DNA from: DASVTU01 sp036387415
Lineage (GTDB): Bacteria > Acidobacteriota > Blastocatellia > Pyrinomonadales > Pyrinomonadaceae
Direction of reading: 5' to 3'
DNA: 64,000 nucleotides
NCBI GenBank assembly: GCA_036387415.1
Contig: DASVTU010000030.1
Location: 62,001-126,000, forward strand
The notes below the pieces were generated by a model. That model was not told where the DNA came from and did not search any database. It saw nothing but the letters and a program-made list of their open reading frames with translations. Below are positions 28,719 through 37,224 of the stretch, in pieces (the stretch's first letter is position 1; the number at the start of each line of letters is the position of its first letter). The position numbers and the translations under genes are program-made.

Positions 28719-29365
28719 TCACCTGCTACTAACTAGCGAGTGGTAATAGCCTGTTATGCCATTGAAGACGTATTGCACTGCCAGCGCCGCCAGGATGATT
28801 CCGAGCACGCGGGTAATAATGCCTACTTTACCCTCACCCATCCGTGCAATCAGACGGTCACTGGCATGAAGTATCGGCCATGAGATTAGATAGATGCTGC
28901 CTAGCGTAACCGCCAGCGCCGCCAGACGCCGTACATCACCTGCGGCTTGAGTTGCCAGCACCAGCACCGTGGCAATAGTGCCTGGCCCCGCGAGCATGGG
29001 AATAGCCATCGGGAATATAGCAACATCTTCGTCGTCGGCGCGGCGCTCGCCGCCTTCAGGGGATTGTAGAGAGGAACGCTGTCCGAAGAGCATCGGCAAC
29101 GCGATAAGGAAGAGAAGCACTCCCCGCTAACGGCGAAAGCGTGCATCGTCACGCCGAGATAGGAGAGCATCACACGTCCGGCTAAGAGGAAGAACAGGGC
29201 GACGCCGAAAGCAATGAGGAGAGCGCGGTTCAAGACCGACCGCCGCTCACCCGCCGCCATCCCGTTCGTCACGGCGACGAAGACCGGCGCGACGGCGACC
29301 GGGTTGATTACCACGATAAGCATCACGAACGCCGTGATGGTAAATTGCAGCAGACTTTGATCCAT
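28719..29365 (-). pseudogene. marC: MarC-family membrane protein broken by a one-base frameshift
   Basis: The N-terminal part (MDQSLLQFTITAFVMLIVV onward, 29365 down to about 29125) and the C-terminal part (VLLFLIALPMLFGQRSS onward to 28719) are in different frames. They join if one G is added to the run of four at 29122-29125 (AGCGGGGAGTG). Together they give about 215 residues with six membrane segments, the normal MarC size. Either a real frameshift or a homopolymer sequencing error. The start ATG overlaps the stop of the upstream dapB remnant (TAATG). MarC proteins are multi-spanning membrane proteins of uncertain transport role. Confidence 0.75.
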
Positions 29366-29575
29366 TACTCCATTATCTTATCCAAGCCTCTGACTAACCC
29401 GATATGACCTCTCACCCCGCGGATTACTAAAAGAGTGCCCTGTATGTACGGCTCCACCACATTCCGCGCATCGGGACAGATGGAGAGGCGCCCGCCCTTC
29501 GCGCCGAAGATGACCTCGACGCCAATCACGTAACCGGCGAGACGCAGCGAAATGCCACCGACTCTACCAACTTAC
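29365..29575 (-). pseudogene. dapB: C-terminal remnant of a dapB-like reductase
   Basis: In the frame ending at the TAA that overlaps the marC start, 64 codons read GGISLRLAGYVIGVEVIFGA, then GGRLSI, EPYIQGTLLVIRGV and GLVRGLDKIME. This is the C-terminal region of 4-hydroxy-tetrahydrodipicolinate reductase. A stop cuts the frame just upstream and no N-terminal part is present. The DNA upstream (29561-29595) is instead a copy of the sequence that precedes the other dapB remnant at 38.7 kb. The family call is by recognition and is fairly sure. Confidence 0.65.
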
Positions 29576-29595
29576 GAAGCGACTTGCCAGCACCT
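29561..29595. repeat. Direct repeat copy 1, 35 bp
   Basis: Matches 38661-38695 in 33 of 35 positions (ACTCTACCAACTTACGAAGC shared). On the minus strand it codes AGKSLRKLVE, perhaps the end of a gene that once lay upstream of dapB. Confidence 0.7.
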
Positions 29596-29649
29596 ATAGC
29601 GTAGGCTCGCCGTAGTATACTTTCCTTCATTCGGCAAAGAGGAGTTTCC

Positions 29650-30447
29650 ATGAAGACACGATCATTTAACTGGTTAGTCTGGGCGGGTTTACTGATTAGC
29701 GTGGTCGCGTTCGTCAGCTATTTTTTTGTGTTCGTCCGGTTTCCTGTCACGCGCGATTTTCCCTGGGCTAGTCTGTTGCTATTCGGAGTGGCAGCGGCGC
29801 TTTTGCTGGTTGGGCTTCGACGTGCATTTGCGCCTGAGCGTCACAGGGGATCGAAGGTCGCCGGGTTAGTCGCCGCGACTCTCAGCGTCGCGATTTTCGG
29901 AGTCTTTGTCTTTACAACCTTCATCATGGCGAGGTGGATGCCCACTGCCCAAGGTGCTCCACAGGTGGGGCAGAGGGCACCGGAATTTAGTCTTGCCGAT
30001 ACGGATGGCAAACCTGTATCGCTTTCCGAACTTCTCTCGACTCCCATCAACGGGAAAGCGCCACGGGGCGTGCTGTTGGTCTTCTACAGGGGTTACTGGT
30101 GACCTTCATGCCACTCCGAGTTACGGAGCATTGAGAGCAGTTTACAGAAGATCGAAGATGCGGGGATTAGGCCTGTGGCAATCAGCGTAGACGCCCCTGA
30201 TGTCTCGCGCGACATGCGTGAGAAGGCTGGCTATACCTACACCTTCCTTTCCGATCCTAACGCGGAGGTGATTCGCCGTTATGACTTGGTTCATGCCGGG
30301 GCAGGAGAACATGGCCGTGACATTGCGAGGCCGGGCGAGTTTCTGGTGGATTCGTCAGGGACAGTGCGGTGGGTGAACCTGACGGAAAACTACTGGGTTC
30401 GTGCGCGGCCTGAACAGTTTATCGAAGCGGCAAAGGCGCTCCCCTAG
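29650..30447 (+). CDS. Membrane-anchored peroxiredoxin-like selenoprotein (in-frame TGA at codon 151)
   Basis: 265 residues if TGA 30100-30102 is read as selenocysteine. ATG is preceded by AGAGGAG with 5-6 bp spacing. Three membrane segments lie at about 8-30, 38-60 and 70-95; the AhpC/TSA-type redoxin domain follows (QVGQRAPEFSLADTDG, VLLVFYRGYW, TGA, PSCHSEL). The TGA sits where this family has the active-site Cys of YRGxWCPxC, giving U-x-x-C (U151, C154). The same frame stays open for 115 codons after the TGA, with good redoxin sequence (VAISVDAPDVSRDM, PGEFLVDSSGTVRWVN) to TAG at 30447. A stem-loop follows the TGA at the spacing expected of a bacterial SECIS. The alternative is a nonsense mutation, but that would have to hit exactly this codon. 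Likely a thiol/seleno-dependent peroxide or disulfide reductase at the membrane. Confidence 0.8.
30108..30131 (+). promoter_or_regulatory. SECIS-like stem-loop after the TGA codon
   Basis: CTCCG at 30114-30118 pairs with CGGAG at 30124-30128 around the loop AGTTA; the outer ATG/CAT (30108-30110 with 30129-30131) adds 3 bp beyond a CCA bulge. Sixteen bases separate the TGA from the loop and the loop has G at its second position. Both fit the published general bacterial SECIS rule (16-37 bases, G in the first two loop positions) as I remember it. Confidence 0.55.
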
Positions 30448-30503
30448 CTAACCGGAGAGAAAGTACATCTGGCGAGTAGTGATGTTATGAGGCAGGCACC
30501 TCC

Positions 30504-30519
30504 ATCTCATGTGTGAGAT
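30504..30519. terminator. Short inverted repeat between convergent genes
   Basis: ATCTCA, TGTG, TGAGAT. Lies between the selenoprotein and the convergent MocR gene. Without a T-run it is only a weak terminator candidate. Confidence 0.25.
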
Positions 30520-30567
30520 AGACGTGCCGTGCACCCATTCCGGTCAGACTGCAGTCAACTACGCACA

Positions 30568-31959
30568 TCAGCTTAACGCCGCCGCGAGTTGAGATATTCC
30601 TCGTCCAATCTGACTCTCTGAAAGGCTTCCGTAGCCGAACACCAGGGCAGGTTCCGAGGGCGCTTTGAAACAGTACCCTCGCATGGGGTAAATGCGAACT
30701 GACCGTGCCGACGAAAGCCGCGCGACTTCCTGTTCGTCAAAGCGGGTGGGCAGGTTGGCTACGAGATGAAGCCCCGCGGCGGCGCCCGTCAGACGCCAGT
30801 CGGGAAAATAGCTGGCGAGCACTGCGATTAGAGCGTCACGACGGCGGCGGTAGACGCTCCGCATTCTGCGAAGATGGCGATCCAATTCGCCTTCGCGCAG
30901 GAAGTCGGCGAATGTCAGTTGCTCCAAGATGGGGGACATCAGATCCGCGTACTTCTTGCGATCCTCGATAGCGGCATACATCTCCGCCGGGGCGATTATC
31001 CAACCGATACGCAACGCCGGCGCTAGAATTTTGCTCAGGGAGCCTGCGTAGATGACTCGCTCGGGAGCCAGCCCCTGTAGCGCCCCGACGGGCGCGCGGT
31101 CATACCTATACTCGGCGTCGTAATCGTCCTCAATAATGAAGGCCGAGCTGCGAACTGACCAGTCGATCAGCCGCTGCCGCCGCTCAGGCTCCAAAACACT
31201 CCCCGTAGGAAACTGGTGGGCTGGCGTGATCAGCACGGCCTGAACCTTTAGCCTCTCAAGAATTTCTATCCTGATGCCGCGTTCGTCCACTGGCACGCTG
31301 ACCGGGATGAGGCCAGCGTCTGAAACGATCCGGCGCAGATCGGGTTGACACGGGTCTTCCAAGGCGATGCGCCGGACTCCTTTTTTTCGGAGCGCCTGCG
31401 AGATCAGTACCAAGGCTTGGGCGAAGCCGTTGCATATCACCATCTGATCCGCTCGGGTCGAAACTCCCCGTACGCGACCAAGGTAATCGCAAAGGCCATC
31501 ACGTAAGGTTCGGACACCCTGCGGTTCGTTGTAAGAGAGTTGGACAGGTTGAATGTCGTGCAGTGCACGACGCAACGCCCGTCCCCAAGCTTGGCGGGGA
31601 AAATAGGAAAGGTCAGGCAATCCCGGTCGGAAATCGAATGTAGGTTGTGGTGGAGTAGTGTGTTGATGCCGATCGGAAACTCTTGACGCGCCCGCCGCGA
31701 CGACTGTTCTCGACCGCGCACGTGCCGCCAGATACCCCTCGGCAATCAGTTGTTCGTAAGCTTCGACGATCACCCCCCTCGATACACCGAGGTCCCGCGC
31801 AAGGACGCGCGTTGAAGGCAAGGGCATGCCGAGTCGCAGACGCCCTGAGCGCACGGCCTCTCTGAGGGCATGCTCCACCTGAGCGTGTATCGGTCCGCGA
31901 CCTGATAGCTCCGCGTGGAATAATATTTCGGGTTGTGCACTGGTCTTCTTTCTTGGCAT
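30568..31959 (-). CDS. MocR/PdxR-type GntR regulator with aminotransferase domain
   Basis: 463 residues. N-terminal winged helix of the GntR family at about 22-85 (GPIHAQVEHALREAVRSGRL, LPSTRVLARDLGVSRGVI), a variable linker, then a fold-type-I PLP domain from about 108. The PLP lysine is K310 in AGSLSKILAPALRIGW; the IIEDDYDAEYRYD stretch carries the cofactor-ring Asp and nearby Tyr. Members regulate vitamin B6, GABA or taurine genes after binding PLP and an amino compound. No pdx or gab genes are near, so its target is not shown here. The 0.7 kb gap upstream would hold its promoter. Confidence 0.92.
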   Translation of the reverse strand: MPRKKTSAQPEILFHAELSGRGPIHAQVEHALREAVRSGRLRLGMPLPSTRVLARDLGVSRGVIVEAYEQLIAEGYLAARARSRTVVAAGASRVSDRHQHTTPPQPTFDFRPGLPDLSYFPRQAWGRALRRALHDIQPVQLSYNEPQGVRTLRDGLCDYLGRVRGVSTRADQMVICNGFAQALVLISQALRKKGVRRIALEDPCQPDLRRIVSDAGLIPVSVPVDERGIRIEILERLKVQAVLITPAHQFPTGSVLEPERRQRLIDWSVRSSAFIIEDDYDAEYRYDRAPVGALQGLAPERVIYAGSLSKILAPALRIGWIIAPAEMYAAIEDRKKYADLMSPILEQLTFADFLREGELDRHLRRMRSVYRRRRDALIAVLASYFPDWRLTGAAAGLHLVANLPTRFDEQEVARLSSARSVRIYPMRGYCFKAPSEPALVFGYGSLSESQIGRGISQLAAALS

Positions 31960-32643
31960 AAAACTGGATCTTGAAGTTATACCAGCCTGTGAGTAGTATC
32001 GTTTATGGATTCTGGTGCAAATAGCATAAGAGATGCATGAACTAACTTCGTTAAGTTGGGCATCAAGAGGTCGCGTTAGTTAGCTGATGGGTGATATACC
32101 ATCGGACGCAGAGAATGATGATTGAATTGTTGAAGTGGCGACCATGAAAGAGGGTTGAAGGGAACTGATACATGCGGCTGATTATCAGTGAGCATTCGAG
32201 TTTGCACCAGAGCCTTCGTGTTCATATTGGCTGTCAATATTTTTAATGGCTGACCGTTTATCACTTTTGGGAAGTACTCAGCCACTTGAAAACTCTCGGA
32301 CACGGCTGTGTTGCGGAAAGGATTCAGTTTGATTTACACAGACAAGTTGGAGCTTTCTGATGGACAAACTGTACAGCCATGCCTTAACCTCTCTATGCAT
32401 TTTGCATTGATTGATTAAGCCGGGTATCCGGCGCGGCTCATTCTGGCAACTAGCCTCTCACGCGAGACGCCAACAAGCCTTACTATCATAACCTTACATT
32501 AGTCTCAGCTTTCAAATAAACGCGCACTGGAACTGTGACAGTCTTCCGAGCGTGCTCAACAGCCATAGCCGGCTTTCTGCCGTCAAGCCGTGGCCTCAAA
32601 ACCCAAGAACCTTCTGCGGTTCTTCTACACGGAGTTTACCCTC
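31960..32643. other. Intergenic region between divergent MocR and oxidase genes
   Basis: AT-richer than its surroundings. It contains a small inverted repeat AACTT-CGTT-AAGTT near 32043-32056. A 75-codon minus-strand frame (32076-32303) has neither ribosome site nor known similarity. I see no RNA gene. Confidence 0.4.
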
Positions 32644-35172
32644 ATGAAAAATACCAGACCCGTCTCACGCGTCAGTTATCTACGCCATATCTGTTTCGCC
32701 CTCTGCCTCTGCTTCGCGCTTCTCGCGGGCATGCCGGTTGTTCCCACCCCGGCGAACGCCAAGAAGGGTGAAGCAGAGGCGAAGGCACATAAAGTCACGG
32801 CTGCTGCTGCTCCCCCTGCGGCCATTCAATCAGGCCCGCAAATCGTCGGCCAGTGGGGGCCGGTTGAAGCTCTGGATACCGTCCCGGTGCATATCAGCGT
32901 TCTCCCAGACAAACGGCTCCTCTATTGGGGGCGCGACAAGCACCCCACAGACCAGTGGGACATTGCGGGTTCGTCCCAGAGTTACACTTGGAACTTCAAG
33001 ACCAAAGCCAAGATGACGATTCCGAACTACACCACCAATCTCTTCTGCTCAGGACATTCGTTTATGCCCGACGGTCGCCTGCTCGTCACGGGTGGACATA
33101 ATCGTTACGACCCCGCGCCGGATATTGAAGGTATCGGCGAGGACGATGTGAACATCTTCGACTACAACACGAACAATTGGTTGCGCTTGTCCACTCGCCT
33201 CCCGCGTGGCCGCTGGTATCCATCGAACGTCACGCTCGGCACTGGCGAGACGGTCATCGTCTCAGGAGGTTACTGGGACGGCACCTCCTACGAGGCTCTG
33301 ATGGACGGTCGAGTCGTGCCGAAAACGGACGACAACAAGTCGCCTGACGTGATTACGCTCGCTGGTCACATACGGCCTTTCACCGCCATCCAGCAAACCC
33401 CGCTCTACCCTTATCTGCACCTCACCACGAATGGCAATGTGTTCCTCGCTGGCCCGATGAGTCCGAGCAGGTTTATTGACCCGTTCGTGTATGGCGGCTT
33501 GTTTACTAATGGACCCGCTACCGTTCGCAACCACTTGGTCGGCACAGCCGTAACCTTCGACGCAACCTCCGGCAAGGTATTGATGGTCGGCGGTTATCAT
33601 TCGGGCGGAACACCCATCACCAACGCCGAGACCATCACCCCCTCCGGCACTTCGGCGGTGTGGCAGACAGCCGCTCCGCTGATGTACAAGCGGAAGTACC
33701 ATAGCGCCACCATTCTTCCCGACGGGAAGGTGCTTGTGACGGGCGGCACGCAGTGTGGCGGCACCAACAGAATCGACTGCGCGGAAGGCGCGGCCACGGT
33801 GCCTGAGTTGTGGGATCCCAACGTGTTTAATGCGAGTGGAGTGCAGATTGGGAAGTGGACGCAGATGGCTTCTAATCCCGTCCAGCCGACGACAGGTTTG
33901 CCCATTCCGCGCGTCTATCATTCGGTGGCGCTACTGCTGCCTGACGCGCGCGTGCTCGTCGGCGGCGGCGGGTTGCCAGCGGCAGGCGGCGAATGGGCTA
34001 ACGGCGTCCTCTGCGCTGACGGCAATCCCGCCAGATATGACTTGAACTGCCGCACCTTCGGCCATAAGGACGTGGAGATATTCTCGCCGCCCTACTTGTT
34101 CAATACTGACGGCACACCTGCGACACAGCCTATCATCATTTCGGCTCCCGATACCGTGTCCTACGGTCAGACGTTCAGCATCGCGGTTTCCAATCCTAAC
34201 AGCATCTCGAAAGCGAGTCTGGTGCGGCTTCCATCGGTGACACACGGGTTCTCGCAAGACCAGCGCATCAACTTCATGACTCCTCTGGTGAGCGGTACTT
34301 CGTCGGTTAACGTCACAGCACCCGCTGACGCGAACACGTGTCCACCGGGGCACTACATGCTTTTCATCATGAATTCGGCGGGAGTGCCTTCGGAGGCTAA
34401 AATCATCAAGGTGCAGCAGGACGACGGTTACCTCGACGGGGCAGATTGCAACCAAGTCTGGGGCTGGGCGTGGGATAGAAACAATCCCAACACTCCAATC
34501 AACGTCGATATTTACGACGGCCCCGCGAAGATAGCTACCGTCGCCGCGAACTTGTTCCGCCAAGACTTACTCAATGCAGGCAAAGGGAACGGCTATCACG
34601 GTTTCGTCTACACCCTTCCCGCGACCATGAATGACCGCAAGGCACATCACATCAGCGTGAAGTTCGCCAATAAAGCCAACAATCTCGGTTCAAGTCCCCG
34701 CTCAAAAATATGCGACGTGTCACTATTCCCGACGGTAGACCCGGCAACTATCACAGCGGGCGCAGCGGGAGGCAGCACATGGGAGCAGGCGACACAGTTC
34801 TCCTCCTATGTGAATGGCCGTATCACACACATCCGCTACTACAAGGTGAGCGGTGAGACTGGTACGCACGTCGGTCGCATCTGGAACGACACGGGCACTC
34901 TGCTGGCGCAGGTGACGTTCGCTAACGAGACGGCCTTCGGCTGGCAGGAGGCGATATTACCGACCCCACTACAGATTACGGCGGGAGTCAAATACAGGGT
35001 CTCTTACAACGTGAACACGTACGGTGCGAAGATTCCCGGTGGTCTCGGCAGCCCCTTTATGAACTGGCCGCTGACCTCGTTCACAGGCTTCTACTCGACC
35101 CCTGCCGGAACGTTCCCGAACACCGGCAGCGTCAGCAACTTCGTCGTCGATATTCGATTCACCGGACAATGA
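32644..35172 (+). CDS. Exported galactose oxidase-like copper radical oxidase with DUF4082 C-terminus
   Basis: 842 residues from an ATG preceded by CGGAG; an upstream ATG at 32590 is less likely because the signal peptide (RHICFALCLCFALLAGMPVV) then sits too far in. Kelch/glyoxal-oxidase propeller at about 70-480. The full active-site set of AA5 oxidases can be placed: Cys135 (NLFCSGHSF) and Tyr192 (GRWYPSN) for the Cys-Tyr cofactor, Tyr425 and His426 (PRVYHSVA), His534 (SVTHGFSQDQR). The DUF1929 domain follows at about 495-590 (PPGHYMLFIMNSAGVPS), a short linker domain, and a DUF4082 beta-domain at about 700-842. It should oxidise a primary alcohol, carbohydrate or aldehyde with O2, releasing peroxide, outside the cytoplasm. 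The next gene is a SCO-type copper protein, which fits copper supply. Confidence 0.88.
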   Translation: MKNTRPVSRVSYLRHICFALCLCFALLAGMPVVPTPANAKKGEAEAKAHKVTAAAAPPAAIQSGPQIVGQWGPVEALDTVPVHISVLPDKRLLYWGRDKHPTDQWDIAGSSQSYTWNFKTKAKMTIPNYTTNLFCSGHSFMPDGRLLVTGGHNRYDPAPDIEGIGEDDVNIFDYNTNNWLRLSTRLPRGRWYPSNVTLGTGETVIVSGGYWDGTSYEALMDGRVVPKTDDNKSPDVITLAGHIRPFTAIQQTPLYPYLHLTTNGNVFLAGPMSPSRFIDPFVYGGLFTNGPATVRNHLVGTAVTFDATSGKVLMVGGYHSGGTPITNAETITPSGTSAVWQTAAPLMYKRKYHSATILPDGKVLVTGGTQCGGTNRIDCAEGAATVPELWDPNVFNASGVQIGKWTQMASNPVQPTTGLPIPRVYHSVALLLPDARVLVGGGGLPAAGGEWANGVLCADGNPARYDLNCRTFGHKDVEIFSPPYLFNTDGTPATQPIIISAPDTVSYGQTFSIAVSNPNSISKASLVRLPSVTHGFSQDQRINFMTPLVSGTSSVNVTAPADANTCPPGHYMLFIMNSAGVPSEAKIIKVQQDDGYLDGADCNQVWGWAWDRNNPNTPINVDIYDGPAKIATVAANLFRQDLLNAGKGNGYHGFVYTLPATMNDRKAHHISVKFANKANNLGSSPRSKICDVSLFPTVDPATITAGAAGGSTWEQATQFSSYVNGRITHIRYYKVSGETGTHVGRIWNDTGTLLAQVTFANETAFGWQEAILPTPLQITAGVKYRVSYNVNTYGAKIPGGLGSPFMNWPLTSFTGFYSTPAGTFPNTGSVSNFVVDIRFTGQ

Positions 35173-35190
35173 GACGAGGGCAGTTGTCCG

Positions 35191-35329
35191 GCCATCCTTT
35201 GACCGGATGGAAGTAAGTCAATCGGCATGGGCGGTTCTCTGAGAGAGCCGCCTTGTGAGGAGGAGTGCCGTCCCCGTTCGTGCGCGAACGGGGACGGCCA
35301 CACTCCGGCGGTGACCCCGCTTCGGAGTG
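35191..35329 (+). promoter_or_regulatory. Hairpin-rich leader between the oxidase and SCO genes, with alternative pairing
   Basis: Four stems can be seen: CCATCC/GGATGG near 35193-35209; GGCGG..CCGCC extended to about 10 bp at 35230-35252; a perfect 14-bp stem GCCGTCCCCGTTCG, TGCG, CGAACGGGGACGGC at 35267-35298; and CACTCCG/CGGAGTG at 35301-35329. ACTCC (35302-35306) can pair either with GGAGT upstream (35262-35266), lengthening the 14-bp stem, or with GGAGT downstream (35324-35328), just before the SCO ribosome site GGAGGTGA. The last two are mutually exclusive. One stem is probably the terminator of the oxidase gene; an attenuator role is a guess. Confidence 0.45.
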
Positions 35330-35347
35330 TTGACGGAGGTGAAGAAA

Positions 35348-36070
35348 ATGTTCTGGATTAACAACTCTCACAACTGGCGCGCGAAGACAATCGCGGCGCG
35401 CATGTGTCGCGGCGTCACGGTCTTGATGCTTCTTCTGTGCGCCATTTCGTCGCCCCGTGTGCTGGCACAACACCATCACGCGCATGATAGCCATGATGGG
35501 TCGCGCACGGCGCGCGAAGCCCGTGAATCGCAGTCGCCCGCGAGGGGGAAGCCGGGAGTCATCGAGGTCGGCGACGAGAGGCTTGAAATCCCTGATGTCA
35601 AGGTGTTGAATCAGGACGGGCGAAAGGTGCGCTTCTATTCCGACTTGATTAAGGACAAAGTGGTGGTGATGAATTTCTTCTTTACGAGTTGCTCGTACAT
35701 CTGCCCAAAGCAGGGTCGCGCGCTCGATAAACTCCATGCCGGACTCGCAGGGCGTTTAGGCAAGGATGTCTTTTTCGTCTCAGTCAGCAAAGACCCGGCG
35801 ACCGATAAGCCCGAACGCCTCAAGCGTTGGGGAGCAAAATTCAACGTCGGTCGCGGCTGGACACTTGTGACTGGCGGCGAAGACGTGATGAAGAAACTGC
35901 TCCTGAAGTTTACAGGAGATAATCCCGGCCCCCAGATGCACGATTCGGTTATTCTCATCGGTAACGACCGGACGGGAATCTGGACGGCGGTCGAAGGTCT
36001 CGCCGAAACTGAAGAACTCGTCCAAATCATCAACCGCGTCTCTAGCCCGGTCGCCGCTTTGGAGAAATAA
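35348..36070 (+). CDS. SCO1/SenC-family copper chaperone/thiol reductase
   Basis: 240 residues from the ATG after GGAGGTGAAGAAA. Signal/anchor at about 22-41 (VTVLMLLLCAISSPRVLA), then a His-rich stretch (QHHHAHDSHD) that could bind metal. The thioredoxin-like SCO domain shows the CxxxC motif C115/C119 (TSCSYICP) and the distal His198 (GPQMHDSVILIGND), the three copper ligands of the family. It would deliver copper to, or reduce thiols of, an exported copper enzyme. No cytochrome oxidase gene is near; the oxidase just upstream is the obvious client by position, although SCO proteins usually serve cytochrome oxidase. Confidence 0.9.
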   Translation: MFWINNSHNWRAKTIAARMCRGVTVLMLLLCAISSPRVLAQHHHAHDSHDGSRTAREARESQSPARGKPGVIEVGDERLEIPDVKVLNQDGRKVRFYSDLIKDKVVVMNFFFTSCSYICPKQGRALDKLHAGLAGRLGKDVFFVSVSKDPATDKPERLKRWGAKFNVGRGWTLVTGGEDVMKKLLLKFTGDNPGPQMHDSVILIGNDRTGIWTAVEGLAETEELVQIINRVSSPVAALEK

Positions 36071-36262
36071 GAAGTGGCGTTCAATGAAATGGGAAGCTCA
36101 AGAGAAGACTTCTTGCGTTCTGGCTATTTCCGTACTTCGTTTCGCGGCTTCGTAGGCCGCTTCGTTGTCGACTAGGTGGCTCCGTTGTAAAGATTGATTT
36201 AGCCAAGGCGGCTCGAAGATGTTTCGCGTAGGAATCTCTCATAAGACTTGCCGGATACCTTC
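36071..36262. other. Gap holding an inverted repeat and an unassigned open stretch
   Basis: GCGGC/GCCGC (36144-36160, loop TTCGTAG) may end the convergent genes. On the minus strand one frame reads SHLVDNEAAYEAAKRSTEIA to a stop at about 36100. This composition resembles a real coding end, but it has no start and no known family, so I leave it as a possible remnant. Confidence 0.3.
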
Positions 36263-36694
36263 TCACAGCCGACACCATGCCTGACGCAGCCCGTGCGCGT
36301 GCAGCATCCCCAAGCCGAAGCAGATACCCGAACTCCAGTACCAGAAGGTAGCACTGTTGCCGGGAAAGAAGGCTTCGAGCGGCACGAAAGCGAGCGCACG
36401 CAAGAGATAGACTCCGGTAATCGCACACAGCCCCAGACGCAGCAATGGCAGCCGCCGGATAAGTCCGGCGCCCGACCAGGCGTACAGCGCCCAAGTGCCC
36501 AGGATGGCTGCAATGCCAAGAGTGACAACCGTGGGATACCAATGTCTACGCTCAGCCATCCGCGCCATACGCTCACCGGCACCAAAGAAGCGATACCAGT
36601 CCGCTCCGCCCGCGATGCACGCCAGATGCAGGAGCGATGCAGCAAGCGACCCGGCGCCCGCAAGAACAAGCGTTGGGTTTCGATTCGCGTTCAT
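36263..36694 (-). CDS. Small four-helix membrane protein, unknown function
   Basis: 143 residues. Four hydrophobic segments: TLVLAGAGSLAASLLHLACI, then TVVTLGIAAILGTWALYAW, LLRLGLCAITGVYLLRALAF and ATFWYWSSGICFGLGMLHA. No catalytic motif is visible. Its ATG lies 11 bp after the core of the attC-like site at 36706-36813, the usual arrangement for the first codon of an integron cassette. No attC-like site is seen at its own 3' end. It might be a transport or scaffold membrane protein; I make no further call. Confidence 0.7.
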   Translation of the reverse strand: MNANRNPTLVLAGAGSLAASLLHLACIAGGADWYRFFGAGERMARMAERRHWYPTVVTLGIAAILGTWALYAWSGAGLIRRLPLLRLGLCAITGVYLLRALAFVPLEAFFPGNSATFWYWSSGICFGLGMLHAHGLRQAWCRL

Positions 36695-36705
36695 GTACCC
36701 GTGTG

Positions 36706-36813
36706 GCCTAACGCTGCGATTTAGCTGCGGCGCGCGATAGCATCCGAGCTGAGATGGAAAAGATTACTTGAGATGCATGCTATCGCGCTGTTGATTGCAC
36801 GCGCTTGTTATGC
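36706..36813 (-). repeat. attC-like site (integron cassette recombination site)
   Basis: 108 bp. On the minus strand it begins GCATAAC and ends GTTAGGC, the RYYYAAC and GTTRRRY cores of attC sites. The arms pair imperfectly: AGCGCGATAGCATGCATCT on one side against GGATGCTATCGCGCGCCGC on the other, plus the outer GCATAACAAGCGCG against GCAGCGTTAGGC. It lies 39 bp past the VOC stop and 11 bp before the membrane-protein start, both genes reading the same way, so the VOC gene plus this site has cassette form. No integrase gene is in the window. Confidence 0.65.
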
Positions 36814-36852
36814 GTCGCTGCTCGCAAACAGAAACTTCGACTGTCACATTGC

Positions 36853-37224
36853 CTAGACGTGTTGATCTACCAGAATCGTGTTTCCATCTGGGTCAACAAT
36901 CATAAAGTTAGCCGGGCCAGTAGAGCTTTCATCTGCTTCCGAAATCATGCTTATGCCATTCGCTTTGAGTTGGCGCTGCAATTCTCGAACGTCTGTGAAT
37001 TCTCCGAGTGGTTCGGCATTGCTATTCCAGCCTGGGTTGAAGGTGAGAATGTTCTTATCGAACATGCCTTGAAACAGACCAATATTGTGGTCGCCATTTT
37101 TCATGATTAGCCAATTCTGCGATTGATCTCCCGCGAAAACCGTAAAACCCAGCTTTTCGTAAAAGAGCTTCGACGCTTCAATATCTTTGACAGCCAAGCT
37201 GACAGAGAAATTTCCCAGTTCCAT
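36853..37224 (-). CDS. VOC-superfamily (glyoxalase/bleomycin-resistance-like) protein
   Basis: 123 residues; ATG preceded by AGGAGG with 6 bp spacing. Two beta-alpha-beta-beta-beta units: FSVSLAVKDIEASKLFYEKL at the start and DPDGNTILVDQ at the end. Typical of single-domain VOC proteins (glyoxalase I, fosfomycin or bleomycin resistance, dioxygenases). The residues are too generic to choose a substrate. A GTTATGC sequence 22 bp before the ribosome site and a complete attC-like site after the stop support a cassette origin. Confidence 0.88.
   Translation of the reverse strand: MELGNFSVSLAVKDIEASKLFYEKLGFTVFAGDQSQNWLIMKNGDHNIGLFQGMFDKNILTFNPGWNSNAEPLGEFTDVRELQRQLKANGISMISEADESSTGPANFMIVDPDGNTILVDQHV

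Noticed and set aside
29597..29649. Promoter TATACT near 29616 for the selenoprotein
   Set aside because: No -35 partner at a proper distance, so not listed.
30100..30102. Treating the peroxiredoxin as two genes or a pseudogene
   Set aside because: The TGA falls exactly at the active-site Cys column and the same frame continues with good sequence, so selenocysteine is the simpler reading.
32076..32303. 75-codon minus-strand frame in the MocR/oxidase gap
   Set aside because: GTG start without ribosome site; no family recognised; too weak to call.
36081..36542. 153-codon minus-strand frame below the membrane-protein gene
   Set aside because: Out of frame with the clear four-helix protein and overlapping it; Arg/Ser-rich shadow.
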